Notes under the pieces: generated by a model
Seen by the model: only the letters and a program-made list of their open reading frames with translations
Told to the model about the DNA's origin: nothing
Databases searched by the model: none
Assembly: GCA_948567375.1 (NCBI GenBank)
Contig: OX419757.1
Coordinates: forward strand, 66,216,001-66,280,000
DNA from: Lunularia cruciata
Taxonomy: Eukaryota > Streptophyta > Marchantiopsida > Lunulariales > Lunulariaceae
Direction of reading: 5' to 3'
Length of the DNA: 64,000 bases
Made by a program: the position numbers and the translations under genes
Part shown: one piece after another, positions 18,339-29,679 of the stretch
Layout: the number at the start of each line of letters is the position of its first letter
How positions within the stretch are numbered: position 1 is the stretch's first letter

Positions 18339-19284
18339 GAGTGACATTCGCAGAGAATTGCTGTTCAATGCACATTAATTCTAAGAATAGATAAAGCAAA
18401 GTGCTATGAAGTAGTGCTCGTCACTTGAGCTTGATTCCGAGTATCAACTTTGTGTTTGTGTTTGTGAGTGTGTGGAGAAATTTGAAGTGCAAGTCAGTGT
18501 GCTTGTTGGATGTTAGATTCCACAGCCTTGATCTTCATTTTGTGTGTTTGATCCTGAGTGAAATGCAATCAAAGCAATGCATTGACATATCTGAGAGGAA
18601 TTGTAGTGTTGGTAGTATTTTGCATTTGTGAGTGTAGTGCGAGGTTGATGTGAAGCAATTTTGATCGAGGAAGTTGTGCCTTCAGTGGAGGGGTGGAACA
18701 CAATTCTGAGGCAAAGTTGTTTTGCAGTGAAGTGCCATTTTTGAGAGAGCCTGAATCATCACAATCAAGATTGTTTGGAAAGATTTGAAGGAGTTGTGAT
18801 TAAGAAGTGTTAATTTGTGACAAGACTGCGAGTCAGTGCTTGTTACTCTCTTCTGGGTGTGGTGTCTATCTGAGAGACTAAAGAAGAACTCAAGAAGAAC
18901 TAAATTGTTACTTTCCTTTGTATTTGGACATTTCTGACTCGTATCTCTGCGGGAACAAACTTTACTTACCCAATTACCGCAAAAGTGATATTTTCTTGGT
19001 TGTCACATCTTCTCCATCCTTGCCAAAGAAAACCGGAAGTTTCCCCATCTTTACCTCTCACTATCTTTCTCTTCTCTCAAATTTTCTTTTTCTCTTTTCT
19101 TTTCTCTCACTCTATAAGTAATAGACTATATACATGACTAACACCATTTGAGAGTAATCCACCCTAGGGAACAGAAAAGGTTCAGGTTGCTCCAAGATTT
19201 CTATAGCAACATCAAATCCTAGAGTGCATATTAATCAAACCCTCATGGATAGTTTATCCATAAGTTGAAAGATTATCTCTATCA

Positions 19285-19757
19285 CTAATCTTGAGAACTA
19301 GCTGATGAAGGTGGTAGTATTTTTGTAGTTATACTAAGACTCTCTTCAAGATCCTTCACCAAAGTCTCCAAAAGTGATTTTACTCCACTACACTCATGTC
19401 CTTTTGGAAGTCCTTCAACTCTACAAACCTCACACAACTCCTTGGTCTTAGATCTTCTCCCTCCTAATCTTGGTGAAGAAGGTCCAACATGCAAACCCAA
19501 GTCAAGTAAGCCTCTTCTTTCCTCAATCTCTTGCTCTCAAAGGTCAATGGATATGAACTTGCCTTATGTTCCTTCTCTCCACACAGAAAGCACTTAGACT
19601 CACTCTTTCCTCCAAGTGGTGTAGGTTTTTGGATCCTCTCAACACTCTCTTCAAATTCTATTGTAAACTCTCTTTTCCTCAAATTCACCCCTACAATCAC
19701 CTCAAACCCTTGGGGAACCTTGCATAATCTCAATTTCTACTCTTGATGACCCTCCAT
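19285..19757 (-). pseudogene. S2 zinc-knuckle ORF upstream of gag, broken
   Basis: Homologous to the intact 157-aa ORFs of S1 and S5. The knuckle CFLCGEKEHKASSYP has lost its last cysteine (to tyrosine). A TGG-to-TAG stop follows the start (HQE-stop), and a one-base deletion shifts the frame near 19500. The overlapping upstream frame (19702-19917) is still open. Confidence 0.75.
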
Positions 19758-20633
19758 GTTCCCAAGATGAACCTAAACACTCAAACATGGTTTGTGTTGA
19801 TCTCAAACTCCTCATGCATGAGATCTCTACTGTGCAGAATTGACCCTTCCTCACAATGTCATTCAAATCTCCCAACCAGTATGTTATAGTCCTCTGAAAT
19901 GTTTTACACTTGATCACAACTCTAGAGCGTCTCTCCCTGCAAAATTTCAGATCTTTTCATTGAGCCATTTGGCCTAGACACCTTTCTATTTAGCACATAT
20001 ATTTCAGATTTGGTCTGAAAACCACTCCCCTCACTTCAAAAACTCATAACTCTCTGGGCAAGAACGATCTCTCTCTAATTTTTGTGGCAGCAGGTAGGAT
20101 ACAATGCACTGAATTGTCTTGAAAATTTTCAGGACTATTTGCCAAAAATTGAAGAAATGGCAGACTCTGTACAATTTTCCAAAGAGCATGCAGTTGCGGG
20201 AGCACTTTACCCTATCAACTTTCAAAAATTCTAGCCCAGTGCTCATAGTAATTTCAATTCTAGCCCAGTGCTCACAATAATTTCAAGTGTGCTAACTGAA
20301 GGATAACCCAAGCTATCATGTGTAGAAATTTCAAGTCCAGATCTCAAACTTGAGATTTTGCCCAAAATCACCTTAATCCTCAAAATCTGCAATCCACCTC
20401 ACACAATCTCTCCAATTCCTCTCATGTGTACAAGATGTACAAAATCACCTCAAAGACATCATAATGAACTACAAATTATACAAATAGATCTTGGTTCTCT
20501 AACATAAGTTCAGCCCTCTACTCTCCTAATGTTCTTACCAAGTGAGCTCTTATAGCCTCCTTCTGCCTAATGTAGAATTGAACACGGAACATTATCTTGC
20601 TTTCTAGAGAGGTCCCGGCAATGGAACCAAAAA

Positions 20634-21325
20634 TGTGAGCCGGCCTGTCTCTCACTCAGGATGAACCTCTGATGGCTATTATGGTAGCGCACCATGGACT
20701 AAGAAGGCAAAGAACCCCAACTCCATCATACTCCTCCAAGGCTAACACTCCAAGACTCAAGACATTGCTCACTAGAGAACTCAATGAGAGAGAGATAGTT
20801 GCAAATGAAAGGATGATGAGTACCTCCTCACCCCTTGTTTATATACATGTGAAATAGTTACGTACCAAAGTTACTTATTACCGAAGTAACTCAAGTTACT
20901 AGACTAAAAGTCAAGTCAAGTCAAAAAGTAGAAAGGAATATCCATTCACATGGGCATATTCCCCTAAGCATGTGGTCTTATCTTGACCCAACCACTAAGT
21001 CAAGGATTCCTTCACATGGGCTATCCTTGGACTAAAGAAGAATCCAAAACAAAAAGGCTTGCGGGCCCAAGAGTTCTCAACTCTTTCCTCAAAGCCAAAC
21101 ACCTAGGAATAATACCAAGTCAACACACTAAAATCCAAAATAGTGGTGCTCATCTTTTCTACTTCCTCTAAAGTAAGGTCCCCTCTATCTTAGCTATGAC
21201 TAACTTTAGCTAACCATGACTAATATAGAACCATCCTTTATCTTTATATAAATAATATCTCTTAAGTACATGTAATACCAAGCTAAATATCACAATACCA
21301 CACACATGCACAAATGGGCGTTACA
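20634..21325 (-). repeat. S2 LTR
   Basis: 692 bp, TGTGAGCCGG ... GGCGTTACA on the plus strand, with the 13-bp TAAGCATGTGGTC segment that S1 lacks. Adjacent on the left is the PBS (inverted) of the S2 leader; on the right the flank starts GTCC. Confidence 0.92.
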
Positions 21326-22178
21326 GTCCAAGCTTTCAACTCTTGCATTTTTCCTGCCTTTACATTCCTGCAAAATTTCTTCTTCTTGCACCTCACCAAA
21401 CCCCTTCATAGTTCTGCAAAAATTGCCTCCTACAACCACTCCCAACCCTTCACAGTCCTGCCCTTTCCTTCAATAAATCTGCCCTCTTTCCAAGCTTTCA
21501 ACTCCTGCATTTCTCCAGCCTTTACACTCCTGCAAAATTTCTTCTTCTTGCACCTCAAGAAAAACCCCTTCACAGTCCTGCAAAAATTGCCTCTTTGCTA
21601 TCCCTCCCCACATCCTTCGATGCTTCTCTCCTTTACTCCCAAAACCTATCACCCCTCTCCAAGTCGTGTCCTCCCAGAAAACATCTCCTCCAGAGCTGAG
21701 TTCCTTCATTGTCCTCTAACTTTTTCATGCTGTTATTCTCCAAACCTTTCATTGTCAAAACTCCTCTAAAGCCTCCCAAAGTATTTCCAACTCAAAAGAC
21801 TCTTTTTTGCTCCACCACTAAGGAAAATACTCTTTCACTCCAATAACGTAAAACAAAACTTGAGCTAGTGTAACCTAACATTAGTTCTTGGCTCAAGCCA
21901 GATTAAAAGACTCCTTGAGCTAACAACACCATAACTTTTTCCGGGCTTCACAATAATATAGGAAATATCTCCCACAGCAAGGTAGCATAAAACCACACCC
22001 AAGACATATTGACATAAATCTATGTTCCTTACAACAACTAGAAGAGAAAAAGAAAATTTATCACAACAAAAGCCTCAAGGGTACACGTGGGCTATTTTCC
22101 CAACAACAATGGTGGATGTGTTACTTCTATATGTTAATAAATTAGACAGATTAGGGATGGTGTGATAGAGTAGTAACC
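21326..22178. repeat. Unclassified flank with a 162-bp-spaced direct repeat
   Basis: A pyrimidine-rich block near 21328-21437 (starting CCAAGCTTTCAACTC) is repeated with few changes from about 21490 to 21597. No coding frame of interest is seen. From 21840 to 22178 the sequence is A-rich and unassigned; it may be leader or LTR of element D, but no LTR end or PBS could be recognised. Confidence 0.5.
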
Positions 22179-24153
22179 ATGGTAGCAATGTTCAAGGTTA
22201 TCATTGCCATGCAACAACAAATTGAGCACCTTACTTAATTGTTGGATGAAAGAGATCATCAACAATAGGAGCAAGTAGAGAGGATACAAATTCAAGAAGG
22301 ACAAGATCAAATCCGATTCCCTAAACCCAAGGTATTTGAAAGCAAGAGTCTACCGGGCACTATGGAGAATTTTGTGTTTGACTATGAATGTTATTTTGAA
22401 GTTACCAATCTTCAAGATGAGCAAAAACAAAATCTCTTGGCTTCTAGCCAATTGGATGGAGTAGGAAAGCTATGGTGGCAATTCCAAGTGAAGCAAGCGG
22501 AATGGCAAATTTTTGCACCAATCTTGATATGTGGGTAGAATTCAAGAGTGCAATAAGTTGATTACAAGCTATAAATACCACATGAGCTACACAAGATAGG
22601 TTGGCAAAGTTGAAACAAATTGGCTTTGTAAGAAGTTACATCATGCAATTCTAGAACACCATCATGGAAATCCCAAATATATTGGAAGGTGAAGCTCTAG
22701 ATTTGTGAGAGTCTTGAAGTCAAGAACTAGATTAAAGATAACCATGCAAGAGCCACAACAATTAGAGAAAGCTATGCGGTTGGCCAAATGTTTTGATTCC
22801 TTGGTTGCAACAACTTGGTCTTGACCTCAACCTCCATAGAACCTATCAGTACACTATGCATGGAAGAGCCGACACCAATGGAGATTAATGCCATTCAATG
22901 GAAACCACTTGGCATTGCAGATAGAGAAAAATTGCAACAAAATAGAGGTTTTTTTATTGTCACCAATTAGGACATTGCATAGTTGAATGTCCACTCAAGA
23001 ATGGATGACCTCATCAAGTCACCCAAATGGAGTTTGTAGAGCAGAATGATCAGAGAAATGAGGAATCCAAGTAGGAGATTTTGAGCTACCTATGAGGAGC
23101 TTGATTAGTTCCAATGGGATTGAAGGCTTGACCTATGCAAGTTTGCTTCACTTGCAAGGTACAATATCTAATTGTGGTTATAGGATTTTGGTTGATTCTA
23201 GAAGTTCAAAGAATTTCATGTTTATGCAATAAGCAAAGGAATTAGGTATTCCTATCGAGCCAGTAATTGGAAATAAATTGATGATGGCAGATGGTAGATA
23301 GGGTTCTGCATTCCGTACCTCGCATCTTGTTACCTTCAAGATTGGGTAGGAGTATTTGGAGTGTATGAGATTTGTAGTGGCACCTCTAGACTACAATGTC
23401 ATTCTAGGACTACATTGGCTTGAACGTCATAAGGTTCAATTTGATTAGACCCAATGATAAATTCAAGTACAACACCAAGGTAGGAATTTCCAATTAGGTT
23501 GTCTGGCACCTTTGAGTAAGACACCTAAGGATAGTCAGTCCCAAGATGGGAAGTTTATAAAGAAAGCAACCATAAAGCAAGCCTTGAAGGAAGATAAGTC
23601 CCTAGATAGGACATTTGTTAGTGAAGTTGTTATAGAGCAAGCTTTGGAGGAAGATAAGTCTGTTTATGCAATGTGGATCAAGCCATTTGAACAAGGAGGA
23701 TTTGAGGAGAGTCAGGAGCCTCATCAAGCAATGGTTGACCACATAATTCAGGAGTTTGCGGATGTGTTTACAAATGTTTTGCTGAAGGGATTACCTTTTG
23801 ATTGTGGTACGCCCTTCAAGATTGAGTTAGTACCAAGGCACACTAGTGAGTAGACCAATCTATCGGCTCTCACCAAAGGAGTTGGAGGAGTTGCAAAAAA
23901 CACTCATGGAGTTGTTGGAGAAGGATTTCATATGACATAATACACCTCCTTGGGGAGCACCAATACATTTCATCACCAATACTATAGAGGACTTTGTTTT
24001 TGTTTGATTATCATGGGTTCAATAAACAGACAATGAAGAATACATACCCTTTTCCTTGAATTAATGACTTGCTTGATCAATTGAGTGGAGCACAATACTT
24101 CTCCCAACTGGATCTTTGAAATGGCTAATGGGAAATCTCTATTGATAAGGAGG
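22179..24153 (+). pseudogene. D: old Ty3/gypsy gag, protease and RT start, decayed
   Basis: From the ATG at 22179, broken frames read a Gag-like protein (IAMQQQIEHL, then a capsid-type region), a degenerate zinc knuckle (YCHQLGHCIVEC) near 22960, a protease with LVDSRSSKNF near 23190 and LGLHWLERH near 23410, and RT starting SPKELEELQ near 23870 with DLLDQLSGAQYFSQLDL near 24070. Many stops are present. The RT middle, including the catalytic loop, is absent. D is a different family from S and G. It ends at the G2 insertion; GGAGG (24149-24153) is the left target-site copy. Confidence 0.8.
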
Positions 24154-27100
24154 TGTGGTACCCACATTTTTTGTTTTTTTCAAAATATGGAAGAAGTGTA
24201 TAGAGAAGTCAAATTGCGCCTGTATGGCCAAAGAAGGCAAAGAAAAGTGTCTTCAAGATGAAACCCGAGGATACATGGCTTCGGGTCATAAGGCAAAATA
24301 CTCAGAATTGCACTGTCAGCATGCAACCCGAAGTAAAGAGTCTTTGTATCGGGGTGCTCAACCCAGGGTGAGGATAGTGTAACAACTTTCCTTTGGGGCA
24401 AGAGATTCAAGAAGGGACCGTTCAAAAACGACGGTCATACGCGTGAAGGACACTTGACAATGATAGGAGCATGTTGGAGGTGTGATTTCTTGGTAGAAAC
24501 TTGAATTGAAGAAAGACAAAGAAGGCAAGACTTTAAAAAAATTGGGCTAAAGACAAAGCAATGACAAGCAATTTTCTCTTGCCGTTGAGAAGTCGTCCTG
24601 CAAGAGATTGTGGGAAGGAAAGTAGAGTTGAAGACGTCTTGGAATTCAAGAGAGCTAATCCGGGAATCATTAGGAAGAATAGTCCCTAGCCCAGAGTGGA
24701 AGAGAGAAAGATGGGAGGAGGGAAGAAGAACTCCAAATTTCCAGTGAGAAATCATGCAATTTGGAGGTTAGATGTGATTGCAAGAATTGAAGTCTTGAGC
24801 AAACTTCAGATCACATTCTTGGCGTGGAACTGGAATGTAAGCTTTCCAGGGTTCATGACTGAGATCATTGAGAGTAGATGTCTTGATGGCCCCAAGGAAG
24901 AAGAGGTTATCCGGCTTGCTGGATGGAGTTGGATTGGAGGTTAGTACTCAGAAGAGAAGAAGGCATGGAGCATGGTGCCACATTCTTGGGGAAGGAAGAA
25001 GTAGCAAAAGAAACCCAAGAGGTGAGAGATGCTTTCTCTTCAAAGTGCATGAAGAATGGATACAAAGTAGAGAGTTACAAGGATCCTTTCAAGCAAAGGA
25101 TCATGAGTGCTCTAATGGCAATCTTGAAGCCGGAGAGAACGACTTACGTGATGAAGCACCAAGCGGTGTTCTTCCATAAGATGTTTGCAGGAGAGCCGAT
25201 TAATTGGGCAAAGTATTTTCATGGGCAAACAAGACAGATGGTGTGGAATTTGTGGGATAAATCGCCTCTGCATTACATTGTGCCATTTGCAGCTCATTTC
25301 TATCTGGGGCTGAACTTGCTCTATGCGGCAGAGCGCAAGAGGATGGTACCGCATTTCCATCCCAACTTAAGAAAGGATGTTGACACGGAGGAACAACAAT
25401 ACATTCTTTAGATCAGGAGCAGCGATGAGTAGTACGCGCATACACGGAAGAGTGTGTAGTTGGACGTGAGTACTCCAAAGTCAAAGAAGAGGAGTCAAAA
25501 AGGAGAAGGAGAAGACGTCAAGAAAGTAAGACCCCGGAAGACTAGAAGAGTAAACCCGAGGAAAGGTATGGTGGTAATTGCATTATGGGAGGAAGAATCA
25601 GAGGGCAAAGCCAAGTGCAAGTCTGAAGACTCGGAAAGAGATGAAGAACCCAAGCTCACACTGCAAAGTGGAGACACGAGTAGTGACAACAACAATGGAG
25701 GGGAGATCACATTGGTACCCGAGGAAGAGAAAGCCACAATGGAAATGGAGGAGAAAGGTAACTCAAAGTTGGAAGACAAAGTGCCAGAGTAGGAAGAAAG
25801 GAAAATTACCATTCAACGAGGAGTTTGTTCTAGGCAAGAGGTGAAGTATGAAGTAGGGCCAAGTAAGGTAAGAGAAGAGGAGAATGAAAGTTCGGGGAGT
25901 GAAGCATCCATTCCTATACGGCGACTGTGGCTCAGAAGGCAAGTGTTGAGTGTCGAGTGAAGAAGAGGTGAAGAAGGAGAACACTCCGCAAATCAAGGTA
26001 ACTCCAAGTGAAGGAGTGGAGTACCTGCAAGAGGTTGTGTGCCCCTTATTGGTGAAGTTAGAGCACAAGAAGAAGAAGATGCAGTCAAAGTGTCCGGAGG
26101 TGAAGACTGTGTTGCAAGTATTAGCACGATTAGAAGAAGAGTATAATCCGAGGTGAGGAGGAAAGGGAAGTACTACAAGTAGATGTAGTAGTGTAGAATC
26201 AAGTGCTTGAGAATTTGAGGAGAGAAGCAAGGAATTGGGAGGAGCTAATAGAGCAGAGTGTCATAGGAAGAAAAGACAAATTGTTGAATATGAAATCATG
26301 AAGCAGCAGTTTGCTGATTCAAGACTAGAAATTATCCATACTATGGCAAGAGTAGCAGAGAAAGAACAAGAGCTCAATAGAGTGATGGAGAGTGTAGAAG
26401 AGAAGAAGCAGCTGTGGCAATGAGAGTTGACAGTGTGGTATAGAGAAGAAGAAAGGTTGAGAGAGTTACTTCGCAATCAGGAGGAAAAGATTTTGCTGAA
26501 GGAGAAGGAGAAGGAAGCTTTGAAAGTCAAGTTCAAAGTAGAATTGGCAATGTACAGAGAAGATTGGAGCCATTAAAAGAGATCATGATCAAGATGAATG
26601 CAATGCTGAGTATAGAGGTCAGTGTGCGCATCAAAGAGACAAGGCTGCACGAGTTGAAGTTGTTGGTGCATGAGATGAGGAGGAGAAATGCAAAGGACAA
26701 AGACTTGAATGCTTTGTTGATTACTCTATGAACTTGTGTAGATAGGAAGATATTGGAAGTAGAAGACAATATCACAATGAGGTTAGACTTAGTCAAATTA
26801 GAGAAAGATAAACTTTGGAAGGATGTTAGAGCAAAACCTAAAGTAGATGAAGTGGGAGTGCATATGTCTTTGGAATTACCATTGGAGGTATTAGAGAAGA
26901 GTGGGTCGGGAGATAAGGAGTTAGAAAGATTACCCACTAGTGGAATTTCAGATCAAGAAAGAGAATTTTTAGATTTGGTAGAGGAATTAGGAGTTGTGAA
27001 ACCCAAGGATAGAGTAGTAGTGAGTGAAGTTACTTTAAAATTGGGTTTGAAAGTTGAGGAAAAAGTAGAAATCGGATCGGATTAGAAACAATTTTGAGAT

Positions 27101-27879
27101 TTGAAGAAGCAAATATGAAGAGGTGCATTGTCATTTTGGATCTGCAGGTTTGTAGAGTTGCTAAGAAATGACATAGTTGTTAGAACTGTCGATTGCTTCA
27201 CTATTTAAGAGTGGCATTTGCGAGAAATTGTTGTTCAGTGCTCATAATTTTTGAGAATAGATAAAGTGAAGTGCTGTGAAGCAGTGTTTGTCGCTTGGGC
27301 TTGATTTCGAGTATCAACTTTGTGTTTGTAATTGTGAGTGTGTGGAGAAATTTGAAGTGCAAATCAGTGTGCTTGTTGGATGTTGGATTCTACAGCCTTG
27401 ATCTTTACTCTGTGTGTTTGATCTTGAGTGAAGTGCAATCAAAGCAATGCCTTGACAGATCTGAGAGGAATTGTAGTCTTGGTAGTATTCTACATGTGTG
27501 AGTGCAGTGCGAAGTTGATGTGAAGCAATTTTGGTTGATGAAGTTGTGCCTTCAATGGAGGAGTGGAACACAATTCTGAGGCAAAGTCATTGTGCAGTGA
27601 AGTGCCATTTTTGGGAGAGCTTGAATCATCACAATCAAGATTGTTTGGAAAGAATTGAAGGTATTGTGATTGAGGAATGTGAATTCGTGACAAGACTACA
27701 AGTCAGTGCTTGTTACTCTCTTCTGGGTGTGGTTTCTACCTGAGGGACTAAAGAAGAACTCAAGAAGAACTACATTGTTACTATTTGCTTTGTATTTGAC
27801 CAATTTTGAATCATATCTCTACGGGAACAAACTTTACTTACCCAATTACCACAAAAGTGATATTTTCCAGGTTGTCACA
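24154..27879 (+). mobile_element. G2: complete solo giant LTR (3,726 bp) with perfect TSD
   Basis: TGTGGTACCC at 24154 to TTGTCACA at 27879, flanked by the 5-bp duplication GGAGG (24149-24153 and 27880-27884). The target, element D pol, resumes on the other side. There is no gag-pol, so this is a solo LTR left by LTR-LTR recombination. It proves that the ORF region belongs to the LTR, not to an internal domain. Confidence 0.95.
24561..27085 (+). pseudogene. G2 LTR-encoded coiled-coil ORF, broken
   Basis: Same architecture as the G1 copy: N-terminal part with LMAILKPERTTYVMKHQAVFFHK (near 25105-25175), FAAHFYLGLNLLYAAERKRM, acidic middle with LTLQSGDTSS, and coiled-coil segments (KKNTPQ to EEYNPR near 26100; EKEQELNRVMESVEEKKQLWQ near 26360-26420). 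It ends EEKVEIGSD-stop at 27085. Multiple stops and small indels break it, and part of the coiled coil is missing near 26140-26160 and 26565. The upstream TATA box is degraded (CTTTAAAAAAA). Confidence 0.8.
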
Positions 27880-28440
27880 GGAGGATGTGCAAAAGATTGC
27901 CTCTTCCTTGGAAGAAGAAAAAATCAAGGCCATCATTGATTGGCCACCATTTCAGTAGCATCCTAAAGGATGCTACTAAAATAGATTGGTTAGTTTTTAC
28001 CGATGGTTCATCCATTACTATGCTCATGTGACTGCACCATTGACCAATCTCTTGGGGAAGAACTTGAGCTGTCAATGGACCAACAAGCACAAAGAAGCAT
28101 TCTAAAAGTTGAAACATATAGTGTCTTCAAGACCAATTCTTCAGTCATATGATCCTCAACTACCATATGTGGTTGATTTTGATGCTTCTAACTTTGCAAT
28201 TTGAGCTGTGTTGCAACAAGAATTCATAGATGGATTACATCCTATTTCCTTTGTGTCTTGTAGACTAAATACAACAGAAAGGAATTACTTTGCTTGAGAT
28301 CAAGAAAAACTAGCAATGGTATATGCTAACAAGATATGGAGGCATTATCTCTTGGAGAAACAAGTGGTCTTGCAAATTAATCACAAGCCCTTGTTGTAGA
28401 CATTAAATTTGGAACACATGAATAGCCAACATCATCAATG
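27880..28440 (+). pseudogene. D: RT C-terminus and RNase H fragment
   Basis: Continues D after G2: EEEKIKAIIDWPPFQ, then HVTAPLTNLLGKN, PYVVDFDASNFAI (RNase H start, catalytic D), TTERNYFA and KLAMVYANKIWRHYLL. It stops at the G3 insertion within HMNSQHHQ. Several stops. A short perfect hairpin lies at 27954-27977. CAATG (28436-28440) is the left target-site copy of G3. Confidence 0.8.
27954..27977. repeat. Short perfect hairpin in D
   Basis: AGTAGCATCC and GGATGCTACT are perfect complements around a TAAA loop, in the RT C-terminal part of D next to two stops. Probably a local mutation product. Confidence 0.6.
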
Positions 28441-29071
28441 TGTGGTACCCACATTTTTTGTTTTTTTTGAAATGAAGAAGAAGAAGTGTATAGAGAAGTC
28501 GGATTGCGCATGTATGGCCGAAGAAGGCAAAGAAAAGAGTCTTTAGGATGAAACCTGAGGTAAAGTAGCTTTGGGTCATAAGGCAAAGTACTCAAACCCT
28601 CTTAGCATACAACCCAAAGTAAGGAGTCTTTGTATCGGGGGGAGCTCAACCCGAGGTGAAGACAGTGTAACAACCTTTTGTCGGGGTGAGAAATTCAAGA
28701 AGGGACCATTCAAGGCCAGCGGCCCATACGCGTGAAGTACAATTGATAGTGGTAGGCGCATGCAAGAGGTGTGATTTCTTGGTAGAAACTCAAATTAAAG
28801 AGAGATGAAGAAGGCGCAACTCTATAAAAATTGGGCTAACGACAAAGCAATGTCAAGCAATTTTCCTTTGCCGTTGAGAAGTTGTCCTGTAGGTGATCAT
28901 GGGAAGGGAAGTAGAGTTGAAGATGCGCTAGTGTGTAGAGGAGAATTTGAGAGAGTAAAATGAAGAGATAGTGAGAAAATAGGAGAGATGGGAGGAGGAA
29001 AGAAGAACTCCGAATTCACAATGAGAAATCATGCTATTCGGAGGTTAGATATGATTGCAAGGATCAAAGTC
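28441..29071 (+). repeat. G3 5' LTR, first segment
   Basis: LTR start, TATAAAA at 28813-28819, and the ORF start at 28840 (MSSNFPLPLRSC). It breaks at 29071 in GGATCAAAGTC, where an S LTR piece is joined by the inversion. The ORF continues, inverted, from 38878 backwards. Confidence 0.88.
28840..29071 (+). pseudogene. G3 5'-LTR coiled-coil ORF, N-terminal piece
   Basis: Encodes the first ~77 codons, MSSNFPLPLRSC to DMIARIKV, with a TGA near 28961. The rest of the gene is split: middle part inverted at 37456-38878, C-terminal part at 39013-39940. Confidence 0.8.
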
Positions 29072-29631
29072 ATTGCTCACTAGAGAACTCAATGAGAGAG
29101 ATAGTTGCAAATGAAAGAATGATGAGTACCTCCTCACCCCTTGTTTATATACTTGTGAAATAGTTACGTACCAAAGTTACTAATTACCGTAGTAACTCAA
29201 GTTACTAAACTAAAAGTCAAGTCAAGTCAAAAAGTAGAAAGGAATATCCATTCACATGGGCATATTCCCCTAAGCATGTGGTCTTATCTTGACCCAACCA
29301 CTAAGTCAAGGATTCCTTCACATGGGCTATCCTTGGACTAAAGAAGAATCCAAAACAAAAAGGCTTGCGGGCCCAAGAGTTCTCAACTCTTTCCTCAAAG
29401 CCAAACACCTAGGAATAATACCAAGTCAACACACTGAAATCCAAAATAGTGGTGCTCATCTTTTCTACTTCCTCTAAAGTAAGGTCCCATCTATCTTATC
29501 TATGACTAACTTTAGCTAACTATGACTAATATAGAACCTTCCTTTATCTCTATATAAATAATATCTCTTAAGTACTTGTAATACCAAGCTAAATATCACA
29601 ATACCACACACATGCACAAATGGGTGTTACA
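29072..29631 (-). repeat. S5 3' LTR, large piece (560 bp)
   Basis: Begins ATTGCTCACTAGAG, internal to the S LTR, and ends GTGTTACA at 29631 before the PPT (sense GGGGGTAAA). Together with 38879-39008 (130 bp) it makes one 690-bp LTR. Confidence 0.9.
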
Positions 29632-29679
29632 TTTACCCCCGGACTAAGTTTTCACTTTGTCCTCAAAGTGAAGATCTCT

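Larger units (their letters stand above)
1109..19007 (+). mobile_element. G1: Ty3/gypsy element with giant LTR, 5' truncated, interrupted by S1
   Basis: Order is 5' LTR remnant (1109-1287), PBS, gag, protease, RT, RNase H, integrase (split by S1 at 6396-14197), polypurine tract, and full 3' LTR (15228-19007). The downstream flank at 19008 is the gag region of an S element (S2), so G1 inserted into S2. The left target-site copy was lost with most of the 5' LTR. The RT block motifs (GLCNAPATFQR, VGYYRRF) and the absence of a chromodomain point to a non-chromovirus plant lineage of the Athila/Tat type. The polyprotein is broken by stops and frameshifts, so it is not autonomous. Confidence 0.9.
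15228..19007 (+). repeat. G1 3' LTR, giant (3,780 bp) with internal ORF
   Basis: Starts TGTGGTGCCC right after the polypurine tract and ends TTGTCACA at 19007. It contains a ~380-bp 5' part with a TATAAAA box, a ~2.57-kb ORF region, and a ~790-bp 3' part with a TATTTAA box. Length agrees with the TSD-bounded solo LTR G2 (3,726 bp). Confidence 0.92.
19008..21325 (-). mobile_element. S2: S-family fragment, gag start to 5' LTR
   Basis: Begins at 19008 inside the S gag N-terminus (only about 14 codons remain, ending at the initiator near 19049), then zinc-knuckle ORF, leader, PBS and LTR (20634-21325). The rest of S2 was displaced to the left by the G1 insertion and is outside the window. The right flank is GTCC, the expected kind of 4-bp target site for this family. 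Confidence 0.85.

Noticed and set aside
29072-29631. Considered as an independent 5'-truncated solo S LTR
   Set aside because: The missing 130 bp is found at 38879-39008 with exact complementarity of breakpoints, so an inversion explains it better.
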